Source of the DNA: an uncultured Flavobacterium sp.
GTDB lineage: Bacteria > Bacteroidota > Bacteroidia > Flavobacteriales > Flavobacteriaceae
DNA length: 64,000 bases
Assembly: GCA_937773775.1 (NCBI GenBank)
Contig: CALJVL010000006.1
Span: 163,440 to 227,439 of the forward strand
Direction: 5' to 3'
Shown here: one piece after another, positions 1 through 9,369 of the stretch
Position numbering within the stretch: the first letter of the stretch is position 1
How the letters are laid out: each line of letters opens with the position of its first letter
Notes under the pieces: generated by a model
Seen by the model: only the letters and a program-made list of their open reading frames with translations
Told to the model about the DNA's origin: nothing
The model's database searches: none
Made by a program: the position numbers and the translations under genes

Positions 1-1334
1 TTACCGCTTCGACTTCGACTTACGGAAACGAGTTATTCATAAAAGATCTGACCAAGCCAGACAGTCCCATTGTTACCATAGTAGACAACTTCAATAGTGA
101 CAACTATGTTATGGACAATGAGGGAAGCAAGCTGTTTATAGTTACTGATTTGAATGCGCCTAACAAACGAATCGTAACCGTCGACGTGAGCAACCCAAAA
201 GCGGCAAACTGGAAAGACTTCATTCCTGAAACTGAGAATGTATTGTCTCCGTCAACCTGTAGCGGTTTTATTTTTGCTAATTATATGATTGATGCCGTTT
301 CGGCAATAAAGCAATACGACTATTCTGGCAAACTGATTCGTGATATTCAATTACCGGGACTGGGCACAGCGGGCGGTTTTAGCGGAAAGAAAAAAGACAA
401 AATGGTATATTATTCCTTTACTAATTATACGACGCCCGGAACGATATATGCGTTGGAACCTAAATCAGGGGAGTCAGCAGTGTATGAAAAGCCAAACGTG
501 GATTTCAAAAGTGAGGAATACGAATCCAAACAAATTTTTTATACCTCAAAGGACGGTACGAGAATCCCAATGATCATCACGCACAAAAAAGGACTGAAAC
601 TCGATGGAAAGAACCCAACCATGCTTTATGGTTACGGTGGGTTTAATATAAGTTTAACGCCAAGTTTCAGTATATCCAATGCAGTATGGATGGAAAATGG
701 CGGCGTTTTTGCCGTGCCTAATTTACGAGGCGGCGGAGAATACGGTAAAAGATGGCATGATGCGGGAACCAAAATGCAAAAACAAAACGTGTTTGACGAT
801 TTCATTGCGGCGGCGGAATACCTGATTACGCAAAAGTATACCTCATCTGATTTTCTTGCCGTTCGTGGCGGGTCAAATGGAGGTTTGCTCGTAGGGGCAG
901 CGATGACTCAACGTCCAGAGTTGATGAAAGTCGCTTTACCGGCCGTGGGCGTGATGGACATGTTGCGTTACCATACCTTCACCTCTGGGGCGGGTTGGGC
1001 GTACGATTACGGAACAGCTCAGGACAGCCAGGCCATGTTCAAATACATCAAAGGCTATTCTCCAGTCCACAATGTAAAATCGGGCACACAATATCCAGCG
1101 ACCATGGTTACAACAGGCGATCATGACGACAGGGTTGTGCCGGCGCACAGTTTCAAGTTTGCGGCTGAGTTACAGGAAAAACAAGCTGGAAACAATCCGA
1201 CCTTGATTCGCATCGATGTCAAAGCTGGCCATGGAGCTGGAAAATCAGTTTCGGCCACCATTCAGGAAAACGTGGATATCCAAGCTTTTACTTTGTACAA
1301 TATGGGATTTAAAGCATTGCCAAAAGCAGAATAA
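1..1334 (+). CDS. Prolyl oligopeptidase family serine peptidase (S9A), 5' end outside window
   Basis: Partial gene: the reading frame is open from the first bases, so the start and most of the N-terminal beta-propeller lie upstream. The visible part holds the end of the propeller and the whole alpha/beta-hydrolase domain. The catalytic serine is in the motif RGGSNGG (Ser codon 873-875), the aspartate in GDHDDRVVPAHS and the histidine in AGHGAGKS near the C-terminus. All three are in the order expected for S9A prolyl oligopeptidases, which cleave short peptides after proline; in Bacteroidota these are usually periplasmic. A hairpin terminator follows at 1484-1512. The family call is firm; the exact substrate is not visible. 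Confidence 0.93.
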   Translation, partial: TASTSTYGNELFIKDLTKPDSPIVTIVDNFNSDNYVMDNEGSKLFIVTDLNAPNKRIVTVDVSNPKAANWKDFIPETENVLSPSTCSGFIFANYMIDAVSAIKQYDYSGKLIRDIQLPGLGTAGGFSGKKKDKMVYYSFTNYTTPGTIYALEPKSGESAVYEKPNVDFKSEEYESKQIFYTSKDGTRIPMIITHKKGLKLDGKNPTMLYGYGGFNISLTPSFSISNAVWMENGGVFAVPNLRGGGEYGKRWHDAGTKMQKQNVFDDFIAAAEYLITQKYTSSDFLAVRGGSNGGLLVGAAMTQRPELMKVALPAVGVMDMLRYHTFTSGAGWAYDYGTAQDSQAMFKYIKGYSPVHNVKSGTQYPATMVTTGDHDDRVVPAHSFKFAAELQEKQAGNNPTLIRIDVKAGHGAGKSVSATIQENVDIQAFTLYNMGFKALPKAE

Positions 1335-1483
1335 GGATTTATTTCAGAAGCTATTTCCCGCTGTCCGCTGTATTCCCGATAAATAAAAACTACGGCTTGA
1401 AAAAAGCCCTGTTTTTCTAAATCGGGAGATGCCGCTGCCATCAGGGCTAGGGCAGTTGGGAATCTAAAAGTTATAGTTTTTAG

Positions 1484-1512
1484 AACGCCATTCGAAAGAG
1501 TGGCGTTTTTTA
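1484..1512 (+). terminator. Intrinsic terminator after the prolyl oligopeptidase gene
   Basis: The inverted repeat AACGCCA / TGGCGTT closes a short loop and is followed by a T-rich run. It lies between the end of the peptidase gene and the convergent L,D-transpeptidase remnant, so it probably serves the plus-strand gene. Confidence 0.65.
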
Positions 1513-1543
1513 TTTAAGAAAATGCGGCAACATTTCATTAAAA

Positions 1544-3144
1544 TCAATCTGTAAGCAAGGTTTCTAGCAATCGGGCATCATGTCCATAAATATCGTCATA
1601 AAAATAAACTTCTCCCTCACGATCTACCCAGGAAGTGAAGTAGCCAATGTAAACTGGGATTTTTGTCTTTAGGTTGTAGGTTTTTTCTACTTCGCGATTC
1701 ATGGCGGCATCTATTTTTTCTACTGTCCAGTTTTCGTCGTCTTCTAAAATCTTAATGGCGAGCTCCCGCGGTTTTTCTAAGCGTATGCAACCATGGCTAA
1801 AAGCCCTTCGCTCTTTATCAAAGAGACTTTTGGCGGGGGTGTCATGCATAAAAATAATATGGGAATTTGGGAATATAAATTTTACCTTATCCAATGCGTT
1901 TTGCGGTCCGGGTCTTTGTCGCACGCGATTGCCCACCCATCCCATATCGTTTTTTGCAAGATAGTTGGAATTTTTGGCGATCGCAGGCAAAATCTCTTTT
2001 CGCAAAATACTTGGGGGAACATTCCAGTAGGGACTAAAAATAACCTGACTCATCTGACCGCTAAAAACCACGATTTTGTTTAAGGACTTTCCCACAACTA
2101 CTTTGGAAATTAAAGCGGGTTTGCTATCCTTAAAATAAGTGAGCGTAAAGGAGGGGATATTCACAACGATATATTGTTCGTTTTCGATTAAACTAGGCGA
2201 AAGCCAGCGGCAGCGCTCCATATTAACCATCAAGGTTTTTATGCGCTTCTGTACCGGAACGTTCATGTCTTCGATATGCTTGGGTTGCACTTCTGTATCT
2301 GCAGTGAAGGCATTCCGCTACTTGTATTTCATGAAACCTCCGAGCAGTTCTTCATCATACTCGTTTTTCTTAGAATCGTATTTTAAATTGCCACTGGTAA
2401 AGAGTCGTTTTCTGATTTGAAGGATGTCGGCCGCAGTATCACCTGGCTTTAGCGATTTCATTTTTGGAGGTAATACAATTGGGCTCCAGCCGCCTTTTTT
2501 CTCGCTGTCGCGATAGTCTTGCAGTGCCACTTTTAATAGGTAGTACTGTTCTAGAAGGTCTTTGTCTGGTTTATTGATAAGACTGGGGTCAAGTTTCAAG
2601 GAGTCCAAGCGGTTAACGTAGGATTGTTTTTTTTCGCGGTAAATACCAACCCAGTTCTTTGAATTTAGTAGGCTCAATTCCCTTGAACACCCAATCTGCA
2701 TAAAAGAAATAAAGCGAGGTCATTAATAGTTCTACTTCTAAATCTGGGTGTTCCTTGCTGTCAGCCTCTAGAAAAAGGCTGTCTATTTTGTCTTGATACG
2801 GAACCTTTATTTGTAGGCCTTCCTGATCCAAGTTGTTAACTTTGTCCTAAAGGAGGTCAGCAAACTCATTCCTGCCGTTGCTATCGTACCACAGGTATTT
2901 GTATTCGTGTTTTTTATAAGTCGCGAGCACCTAAGGTTTCAGGTATTTCAGTTTGGAGTATTTTTTAAAAAAAGGAGCAATCAGAGTGCTGTCAAAAGCA
3001 CGAGCGGGAAAGGAAGGAATCCTTTGATAGTTCAACGCCTTATATTTGTTCATAGTTTTCCAGTTATTCGCTTTTGTATCAATGGGAAAAATTAGGAGTA
3101 AAAACCAGAAAATGGAAAAGGAATGAAATTAGGAAGCGTTTCAT
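1544..3144 (-). pseudogene. Decayed YcbB/LdtD-type L,D-transpeptidase
   Basis: A single ancestral gene of about 530 codons can be followed from a signal-peptide-like start (MKRFLISFLFHFLVF, ATG at 3144) to the catalytic C-terminus at 1544. The YkuD domain at the C-terminus is intact and has the catalytic motif SHGCIRL, preceded by MNVPVQKRIKTLMVNMERCRW, a segment typical of the YcbB family. The frame is broken by a shift near 3080-3090, by TAG stops at 2931-2933 and 2847-2849, by a shift around an 8-A run (minus strand; T run at about 2633-2640), and by a TAG at 2318-2320. All three TAG codons stand where CAG would be unremarkable. Intact family members make 3-3 peptidoglycan crosslinks in the periplasm. 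The C-terminal 248 codons remain open from a GTG at 2290, but without the N-terminal domain and signal peptide they are unlikely to work. Confidence 0.85.
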
Positions 3145-3390
3145 ATCGTTACTATTTGATTTTCAATCATAAATATACGAAAAAATGATAAAGAACTGTC
3201 AAGGCTTAGGCAACTAAATTCTGTATAAAAAGCTAAAAAAGTTATTTATATAGAAAAAAGCTTCTGCTGCAAAGATGGAGATTTTCGATATTTTTAGGAT
3301 AGGCTTTGTCATTTAGAAATGCAGCAATTTTAGAAATGGTCAATAGTGGAGTTTCTAGATTGTCTCTTGATATGGGATCTATAAAGGTTT

Positions 3391-3729
3391 TTATAGATTT
3401 TCATTTTTTTGTTCGTCGGAATCTTCAGCAAAAGAAGTTTCAGCTGAGCTTTCTGCAATAGGGTTTAGTTTATTCTGTACTTTTTCCGGGATTATATAGT
3501 CTGTGTCAGAGCTGACTTTTTCATCTGTTATTATGACGTTTTTAGTCAAGTTGATGTTTGTAGGTAAATCGAAATTATCGAAGGCGCTTAATTGTGTGTC
3601 GCCGTCTATGTGTTTCAAGTTGGGCGATGGTTTATTTCCTGTATCAACTTCTCTAGATGCACAAAAAATCAGAATTGAATTTAATGATAAAAAAAGAATT
3701 AGAAAAGGGGAGGGTTTAAATTTTATCAT
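3391..3729 (-). CDS. Small putative lipoprotein of unknown function
   Basis: About 112 residues if started at the ATG at 3729; an upstream ATG at 3756 would add nine residues. The N-terminus is hydrophobic (FLILFLSLNSILIFC) and ends in a cysteine in lipobox-like context, which suggests a lipoprotein. The rest is polar, acidic toward the C-terminus, and matches no family I recognise. No partner gene is evident. It could be a spurious frame, although the signal sequence argues for a real gene. Confidence 0.45.
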   Translation of the reverse strand: MIKFKPSPFLILFLSLNSILIFCASREVDTGNKPSPNLKHIDGDTQLSAFDNFDLPTNINLTKNVIITDEKVSSDTDYIIPEKVQNKLNPIAESSAETSFAEDSDEQKNENL

Positions 3730-3756
3730 ACGTATCTTACATAACTTTCGCGTCAA

Positions 3757-4137
3757 ATATAATTAAAAATAAGTATTATAGGGGTAATAGATTAAAAACT
3801 AGATTATTGACAATAATTAGGGGTTGAACTGCATGATTTTAAAAAAATGGTGCGTAAATAGTGTGTTGTGAAAGTAATATTATTCTTCGTCGCCCCTTCA
3901 AGCATTGATCTTTTCCTAACAACGGTTAATCCAGTTGTGCGGAAATTTTTCTGTGCTTACTTCGTTCTTTGCTTTTGTCAGTAGCCTCGAAGAAAAGTAG
4001 TTCCGCTAGGATATTGTTTTTGTAATAGATGCCTTCAGATTGCTGATTTTCCATACTTTCATAATCTTTTACTAATAGCTTCGTTTCTTTGTGTTATTAA
4101 GGTTAGATTTGGAAGACAATCATAAATTGATACTAAT
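3757..4137. other. Gene-free stretch upstream of the HPF-like gene
   Basis: No convincing reading frame or RNA gene is visible. A possible -7 promoter box TAGATTTG lies at 4104-4111, about 27 bases before the start of the next gene, but without a well-placed TTG upstream. Confidence 0.4.
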
Positions 4138-4452
4138 ATGAAGATACAAATCAACACCGACAAAAATGTAGAAGGAAACGAAAGACAAGAAACTTATTTT
4201 TCTAGTGAAATTGAAAAATCACTTTCGCGCTTTGATGATAGAATAACTCGTATTGAAGTTTATTTTGCCGATGAGAATGGCGATAAGTCCGGTACCAATG
4301 ATAAAAAATGCGTTATAGAAGCCCGTCCTGTAAAAATGCAGCCGCTAGTTGTGACGGAACATGCTGATTCAACAGAGAAAGCCTTTCACGGTGCTTTAGA
4401 TAAGATAAAAAAAACACTATCGACTTCTTTTGAAAAGCAAAAGGAGCATTAA
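4138..4452 (+). CDS. HPF/RaiA family ribosome-associated protein
   Basis: A 104-residue protein with the pattern of the sigma-54 modulation/S30EA family: an N-terminal strand MKIQINTDKN, the central EVYFADENGDKSG segment, and the closing part EKAFHGALDKIKKTL. Short members bind the 30S decoding centre and help inactivate or protect ribosomes in stress or stationary phase. It lacks the C-terminal dimerisation domain of long HPF, so it is a short-type member. It stands alone, with a terminator directly downstream at 4490-4525. Confidence 0.8.
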   Translation: MKIQINTDKNVEGNERQETYFSSEIEKSLSRFDDRITRIEVYFADENGDKSGTNDKKCVIEARPVKMQPLVVTEHADSTEKAFHGALDKIKKTLSTSFEKQKEH

Positions 4453-4489
4453 GCTCTTAATTTTAAAGAGTTGTAAATAAATAAAAAAT

Positions 4490-4525
4490 GACAGTTTTCT
4501 TAAATAGGAAAGCTGTCTTTTTTTT
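4490..4525 (+). terminator. Intrinsic terminator after the HPF-like gene
   Basis: The arms GACAGTTTTC and GGAAAGCTGTC form a hairpin that is followed by a run of eight or more T. It lies 38 bases after the stop codon. The rest of the gap to 4796 holds nothing I can name. Confidence 0.75.
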
Positions 4526-4796
4526 ATGGGTATTGGCGAATGTGGTTCGGTCTAAGTTTCGGAAGTATGAGTACTACTTTATAAAGAGTAATGTTACTAA
4601 ATTGACGTCCCTCTTGTGACATTCTTCGCAAAAGTCGAAGTTCATATTGATCTACCTACGATTTCCAATCATTTGGCTTAAAAGGCTATATTTACCTATT
4701 ATGATTTGAAGAGTTTCATCTAGTATAAGCAAGACTCGAACTTCGGTTAAGACAAAGAGTTTTAGTCGTGCATAAAAAACTTAAAATAATCTAAGT

Positions 4797-5312
4797 ATGA
4801 AAAACATATTTCTTCTCTCGTTCACATTTTTATTATTTTCTGCTTTTACCATTATTAAGTTCGATGGAAAGAAAGACAAAGAAAAAATCAACACGGTGCT
4901 TGATTCCTGGCACAAGGCCGCAGCCGAAGCGAAATATAATAACTATTTCAATTTCATGACCGAAGACGCCATTTTCATAGGTACCGATGCTACTGAGAAT
5001 TGGGACAAGGCAGAATTTCAAGCCTTCGCCAAACCTTTTTTCGATAAAGGGAAAGCATGGATTTTTAGCCCTCTGGAACGTCATATTTATTTTGACAAAA
5101 CTGGTGAAGTGGCTTGGTTTGATGAATTACTGAATACCCAAATGAAAATTTGTAGAGGTTCAGGGGTATTGATAAAAATAGGGGAAGAGTGGAAAATTAA
5201 ACACTATATTTTGTCGATGACCATCCCTAATGATAATGTTGATGAGGTGGTAAAGGTCAAATCGGCTATAGATGACGAGTTGCTAATTAGCTTAAAAAAA
5301 CAGAGTAGATAG
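4797..5312 (+). CDS. Exported NTF2-like (SnoaL/DUF4440-type) protein
   Basis: 171 residues. Residues 1-20 form a hydrophobic signal peptide (MKNIFLLSFTFLLFSAFTII). The mature part has the NTF2-fold pattern: an initial helix DKEKINTVLDSWHKAAAEA, then FNFMTEDAIFIGTDATENW, a conserved GEVAWFDELL strand and the final strand GEEWKIKHYILSMTIPND. Such proteins are small cone-shaped barrels that may bind ligands or act as enzymes; the function cannot be told from sequence. It appears to be a single-gene unit. Confidence 0.75.
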   Translation: MKNIFLLSFTFLLFSAFTIIKFDGKKDKEKINTVLDSWHKAAAEAKYNNYFNFMTEDAIFIGTDATENWDKAEFQAFAKPFFDKGKAWIFSPLERHIYFDKTGEVAWFDELLNTQMKICRGSGVLIKIGEEWKIKHYILSMTIPNDNVDEVVKVKSAIDDELLISLKKQSR

Positions 5313-5892
5313 CTATTTAGTTGTTTAATTCGGGGTATTCATAATAATATTTCCTCAATAAACAACCTTAAGATTTGGGCTTAAATCAGATGCTGTTATT
5401 AAAAGAGCGTTTAAATTAGTGAGCTGAACTTGTCTCAACACGATGAAACTCTTTTTCCGATTGAGTGTGCTGATTAAAACACTTACCTATACATTTGTGT
5501 TTCTGATTTGTTCGATTGTTTTAAATTTTTTGTGTTGAAAAATATAGCCGAGCTACAAGTAACAAGGTAATAGAAAGAGCGTCTTTTACTAAATAGAGCC
5601 AACAGATAAATTAAATATTTTATGGAATAAATTAGACTTCTCGACACTTTACAAGGGTTTTTGTCATGTTGCCTTTGAATCAATCAAACTGCTCCCGCAA
5701 ATTGTTATTGTAGTTAACAATTGTCAAGTTTATCTTTTACTAAAAAAATGTAATTTTTATAAATAAAAAGGGCTAAGTGGAAATGGGGTCGAGGAGTTTT
5801 ATTCCTAAAACGCCTAAGAATATTAAATAATTCTCTACCACCCCCTTCGGTCTTATATATTTCCTTAATTTTGCCGAAATGTTTTAAAAATC
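5313..5892. other. 580-bp gene-poor region before trmB
   Basis: No supported gene. Short open frames on the minus strand (for example 5483-5683) have no family features. Near the right end a -7 box TAATTTTG lies at 5866-5873, 19 bases before the trmB start, so transcription of trmB may begin very close to its start codon. Confidence 0.4.
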
Positions 5893-6570
5893 GTGGGAAG
5901 CAAAAATAAGTTAAAAAGATTCATGGAAAACGAAACGTTCAGTAACGTTTTTCAACCAACAAGAGAAGAAGTAGTTGCGGATTTGTTTCCTTTAAGAGGC
6001 AAGTGGAATTCTGATTTCTTTAAAAATGAGAATCCGTTAGTATTGGAATTAGGCTGTGGTAAAGGCGAATATTCTGTAGGTTTGGCTCAAAAATACTCTA
6101 ATAAAAATTTTGTAGGTATTGATATCAAAGGAGCTCGTTTTTGGCGTGGGGCTAAAACAGCTGTTGATGAAGGATTGAATAATGTGGCTTTCATTCGAAC
6201 TCAAATCGAATTGATAAATCATGTTTTTGCCGAAAATGAAGTCGATGAGATATGGATTACTTTCCCAGATCCGCAAATAAAATACAAGAGAACGAAGCAC
6301 CGTATGACTAATTCGGAGTTCTTGCAATTGTATAAAAAAGTATTGAAGAAAGACGGTGTTGTTAACCTTAAAACCGATAGTGAATTTATGCATGGCTATA
6401 CATTAGGTTTGCTGCACGGTGAAGGGCATGAAGTGCTGTACGCCAATCATAATGTCTACGTGAACGAGGGAAGTCCAGAGGAAGTGACTGCCTTTCAGAC
6501 TTTTTATGAAAAACAATATTTGGAAGTTAATAAGGCAATTACGTATATTCGGTTTAAAATTAAAGAATAA
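5893..6570 (+). CDS. trmB: tRNA (guanosine(46)-N7)-methyltransferase
   Basis: 225 residues starting at GTG 5893 (protein start MGSKNKLKRF, the usual N-terminus of flavobacterial TrmB). The SAM-binding motif LELGCGKGEYSVGLA lies around residues 50-65, followed by NFVGIDIKGARFWRGAKTA and the diagnostic TrmB motif WITFPDPQIKYKRTKHRM. The enzyme methylates N7 of G46 in the variable loop of tRNAs. The GTG start is preferred because the upstream sequence contains no ATG in frame that keeps this N-terminus. Confidence 0.95.
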   Translation: MGSKNKLKRFMENETFSNVFQPTREEVVADLFPLRGKWNSDFFKNENPLVLELGCGKGEYSVGLAQKYSNKNFVGIDIKGARFWRGAKTAVDEGLNNVAFIRTQIELINHVFAENEVDEIWITFPDPQIKYKRTKHRMTNSEFLQLYKKVLKKDGVVNLKTDSEFMHGYTLGLLHGEGHEVLYANHNVYVNEGSPEEVTAFQTFYEKQYLEVNKAITYIRFKIKE

Positions 6571-6623
6571 TAGTACGTTTATATCTGGAACAGTTGCCAA
6601 TATAAATGTTTGAACCTAGCTAA

Positions 6624-7262
6624 ATGAATTTAATCTTACCTTATTTTTTAGGCTTCATCACTGCGGTCATAGGAATTAGTCCGCCGGGATTAATCAATAT
6701 GACGGCAGCCAAAGTGAATCTCAAAGAAGGAAAAAGAAATGCATTTTGGTTTGTACTTGGTGCGGTAATTATTATTTTTTTCCAAGCTTATTTGGCTATT
6801 TTATTCGCTCAAGTTATAGATATTCGGCCTGATATAATCATATTATTGCGTGAAGTTGGATTTGGTATATTTGGAGCGTTGACCGTGTATTTTTTAGTGT
6901 TAGCAAAAGCCCCCAAAATCAAGAAAGCCAAAATTAAAAAGAGGAGCCAAAAGAAACGTTTTTTTTTAGGTATGTTGCTTTCGGCTCTCAATTTTTTCCC
7001 CATACCATATTATGTTTTCGTGAGTATTACGCTATCGTCCTATGATCTTTTTTCCTTTGACATAGGATCAATTTTTATTTTTGTCAGTGGTGTTGTATTG
7101 GGATCCGCCCTCGTCTTTTACTTTTATGTTACATTCTTTCAGAGAATAGAGAGCAAGGCCGATTATTTGTTGAGAAACATGAATACCATTATCGGTAGTA
7201 TCACCGGTTTAGTTGCAGTTGGGACTTTATTCAATATCGTTAGCTATTATCTAAGCAAGTAA
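6624..7262 (+). CDS. LysE family amino-acid exporter-like membrane protein
   Basis: 212 residues with about six hydrophobic segments and the N-terminal GFITAVIGISPPGLINM signature of the LysE/RhtB superfamily, which exports amino acids or similar solutes across the inner membrane. A basic loop (KAPKIKKAKIKKRSQKKR, about residues 92-109) follows the third segment. It lies 53 bp downstream of trmB and 44 bp upstream of the alkyltransferase-like gene, so the three could be cotranscribed. The substrate is unknown. Confidence 0.85.
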   Translation: MNLILPYFLGFITAVIGISPPGLINMTAAKVNLKEGKRNAFWFVLGAVIIIFFQAYLAILFAQVIDIRPDIIILLREVGFGIFGALTVYFLVLAKAPKIKKAKIKKRSQKKRFFLGMLLSALNFFPIPYYVFVSITLSSYDLFSFDIGSIFIFVSGVVLGSALVFYFYVTFFQRIESKADYLLRNMNTIIGSITGLVAVGTLFNIVSYYLSK

Positions 7263-7306
7263 GCGCTCAAATTATCTGGCTGGCCCTTCATAAATTAGTT
7301 AAATCC

Positions 7307-7636
7307 ATGTCGAACGACAATTTTTTCGAAAGAGTATATATTATCGCTAAGCAAATTCCCTACGGGAAGGTCACTTCCTATGGCGCTATCGCTAAGGCGC
7401 TTGGGACTGCCCGCTCTGCAAGGATGGTTGGCTGGGCAATGAATGCATCGCATGCTAAGGACGATATTCCCGCACATCGTGTCGTGAACAGGAATGGCTT
7501 ACTGACGGGGAAATTCCATTTTGACGGTACTAGTCTCATGCAGCAACTGCTAGAAAGCGAGGGTATTTTGGTAGTTGACAATCAAATCGTTGATTTCGAA
7601 AAGCACTTTTGGACTCCAGATGTAATGGAATATTAA
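7307..7636 (+). CDS. Alkyltransferase-like (ATL) DNA-repair protein, MGMT family without the active cysteine
   Basis: 109 residues matching the DNA-binding domain of O6-alkylguanine-DNA alkyltransferases: IPYGKVTSYGAIAKALG (helix-turn-helix), ARMVGWAMNAS and the normally catalytic loop. Where active enzymes have PCHRV this protein has PAHRV (residues 55-59), so the alkyl-accepting cysteine is replaced by alanine. ATL proteins of this kind flip out and bind O6-alkylguanine and are known to channel lesions to nucleotide excision repair. The conserved arginine finger region (SARMVGWAM) is present. Confidence 0.9.
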   Translation: MSNDNFFERVYIIAKQIPYGKVTSYGAIAKALGTARSARMVGWAMNASHAKDDIPAHRVVNRNGLLTGKFHFDGTSLMQQLLESEGILVVDNQIVDFEKHFWTPDVMEY

Positions 7637-7864
7637 GAATAATCAGGATACAATTGCTGCTCCGAAATATTAGGCTTCGTCCATTTGCAGGGGTTAAATA
7701 GCGGACTAATCGCTACCTATAATTCCTGCTGATTTTCGCATCGATAAATGGAATACAAAAAGGACTGTTATAAGAACTTAATCTGTTATCTTTACAATCT
7801 GAAATGAGTTTAAATAAACATAACGTTTCGTCTATAAAAATCAATTGAAAATAGTGAACTTATA

Positions 7865-8995
7865 ATGAAATTAGAGAGAAAAGACATTCTTAAAGCTTTA
7901 GAGACAATTACTATAGCGGGAGAAGGAAAGAATATGGTAGAGAGTGGAGCGATAGCAAACGTCGTCACTTTTGGAGATGAGGTAGTGGTCGATTTAGTTT
8001 TGCATACACCAGCAATGCATATCAAAAAACGTGCGGAGGATGATATCAAAAAAGCCATTCTAGAAATAGTGTCTCCAGATGCTAAAATAAAAATCAACAG
8101 TAAAGTGGAAATTGCTGACAAACCTGAAGTTAAGGGTAAAGCGATTCCAGGAATAAAAAACATAATTGGAGTTGCCTCGGGTAAAGGTGGAGTAGGGAAG
8201 TCTACTGTTACTGCTAACCTTGCGGTAACTCTAGCTAAGATGGGTTTTTCAGTAGGAATACTTGATGCAGATATTTACGGACCATCGATGCCAATTATGT
8301 TTGATGTGGAGGGAGAGAAACCGGTTTCGGTTTCAGTTGATGGTAAGTCAAAAATGAAACCAGTTGAAAGTTACGAAGTTAAAATACTCTCTATTGGATT
8401 TTTTACAGCGCCAAGTCAGGCCGTAATCTGGAGAGGACCAATGGCCTCGAAAGCATTGAATCAAATGATATTTGACGCTGATTGGGGAGAGCTGGATTTT
8501 TTGCTAGTTGATTTACCACCAGGAACTGGAGATGTTCACCTTTCTATAGTACAATCTTTGCCAATTACCGGTGTCGTAATCGTAAGCACACCTCAAGCTG
8601 TGGCTTTAGCAGATGCTAAAAAAGGAGTTTCGATGTTTATGTCTGAGGCTATCAATGTGCCTGTTCTCGGAATTATTGAAAACATGGCTTATTTTACACC
8701 AGAAGAATTACCTGAAAACAAATACTATATTTTTGGAAAAGAAGGTGCTAAAGATCTAGCTGAAGATTTAAACGTTCCATTCTTAGGAGAAATTCCAATT
8801 GTACAATCGATTCGTGAGGCTGGAGATTATGGTCGTCCTGCAGCAATGCAAACGGCATCACCAATCGAGCATATTTTTGATGAGGTAACTAGAAATGTTG
8901 TTCAAGAAGTAGTAAACAGAAATGAAAGTTTACCCGCTACTGAGGCTGTTAAAATTACTACGATGGCAGGTTGTTCAGCGGTAAAAAAAAAATAA
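7865..8995 (+). CDS. Mrp/NBP35 family Fe-S cluster carrier ATPase
   Basis: 376 residues. Residues 1-85 form a MIP18/DUF59 domain; a P-loop ATPase domain follows with the deviant Walker A motif GKGGVGKST (residues 106-114), DADIYGPSMP and DLPPGTGDVHL. Mrp/ApbC proteins bind and transfer 4Fe-4S clusters in the cytoplasm. A CxxC pair is not obvious in the usual place (IIENMAYFTPEELPENKYYIFG), as in many Bacteroidota homologues. It is followed 54 bp later by a NifU-domain scaffold and then a 2Fe-2S ferredoxin, so the three form an Fe-S group. Confidence 0.92.
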   Translation: MKLERKDILKALETITIAGEGKNMVESGAIANVVTFGDEVVVDLVLHTPAMHIKKRAEDDIKKAILEIVSPDAKIKINSKVEIADKPEVKGKAIPGIKNIIGVASGKGGVGKSTVTANLAVTLAKMGFSVGILDADIYGPSMPIMFDVEGEKPVSVSVDGKSKMKPVESYEVKILSIGFFTAPSQAVIWRGPMASKALNQMIFDADWGELDFLLVDLPPGTGDVHLSIVQSLPITGVVIVSTPQAVALADAKKGVSMFMSEAINVPVLGIIENMAYFTPEELPENKYYIFGKEGAKDLAEDLNVPFLGEIPIVQSIREAGDYGRPAAMQTASPIEHIFDEVTRNVVQEVVNRNESLPATEAVKITTMAGCSAVKKK

Positions 8996-9049
8996 TATAA
9001 GATTATTACTTTAGTTTTCTAAAGTTTTAAATCTTTCAAACAGAATAAA

Positions 9050-9289
9050 ATGACAACAGATGAATTAATGATTGAAGTTCAAAAAGCGCTGGAAGAAATT
9101 AGGCCTTTTTTGAATTCTGACGGCGGTGACATTTCGCTAGTTTCCATTGAGGAAGGCAAACATGTCAAAGTACGACTTGAAGGAGCGTGCACCAGCTGTA
9201 GTGTCAACCAAATGACACTAAGAGCAGGAGTGGAGACCACTATCAAAAGGTTTGCGCCACAAATTGAAACTGTTGTAAATATTCTTTAA
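9050..9289 (+). CDS. NifU C-terminal-domain Fe-S scaffold protein
   Basis: 79 residues that consist only of the NifU C-terminal domain, with RPFLNSDGGDISL and the cluster-binding motif GACTSCSVNQMTLR (Cys47 and Cys50). Such proteins assemble 4Fe-4S clusters and hand them to targets. It lies 54 bp downstream of the Mrp ATPase, and cotranscription is likely. Confidence 0.92.
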   Translation: MTTDELMIEVQKALEEIRPFLNSDGGDISLVSIEEGKHVKVRLEGACTSCSVNQMTLRAGVETTIKRFAPQIETVVNIL

Positions 9290-9307
9290 GTGTATATGGG
9301 GGCGTTT

Positions 9308-9369
9308 CCGCTTTTAGAAAAAAAGACTGTCTAAGCTTTTCGTAAGACCCGTTTTTTTTCTAAAAGCGG
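9308..9369. repeat. Long perfect inverted repeat between nifU-like gene and ferredoxin
   Basis: Two 17-base arms (9308-9324 and 9353-9369; left arm CCGCTTTTAGAAAAAAA) are exact reverse complements with a 28-base spacer. The right arm runs straight into GGTCGGGCTATT, whose reverse complement resembles the GGATAGCCCGACC sequence at 47944-47956. It could act as a terminator for the Mrp-NifU unit; it also looks like a dispersed intergenic hairpin. Confidence 0.7.

Noticed and set aside
2907..3095. Plus-strand frame across the L,D-transpeptidase remnant
   Set aside because: The minus strand carries an ordered YcbB-like sequence here; the plus frame is its shadow.
1544..3144. TAG recoding as an explanation for the three in-frame TAG codons
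   Set aside because: Two frameshifts interrupt the same gene, and TAG is used as a normal stop elsewhere in the window (for example thioredoxin-neighbour genes such as DUF58 and hemW), so simple decay is the better reading.
3503..3766. Plus-strand frame opposite the small lipoprotein
   Set aside because: It has no signal or motif; the minus-strand frame has a lipoprotein signal, so this one is the shadow.
5483..5683. 66-codon minus-strand frame in the trmB upstream region
   Set aside because: Composition is that of AT-rich non-coding DNA and there is no conserved pattern.
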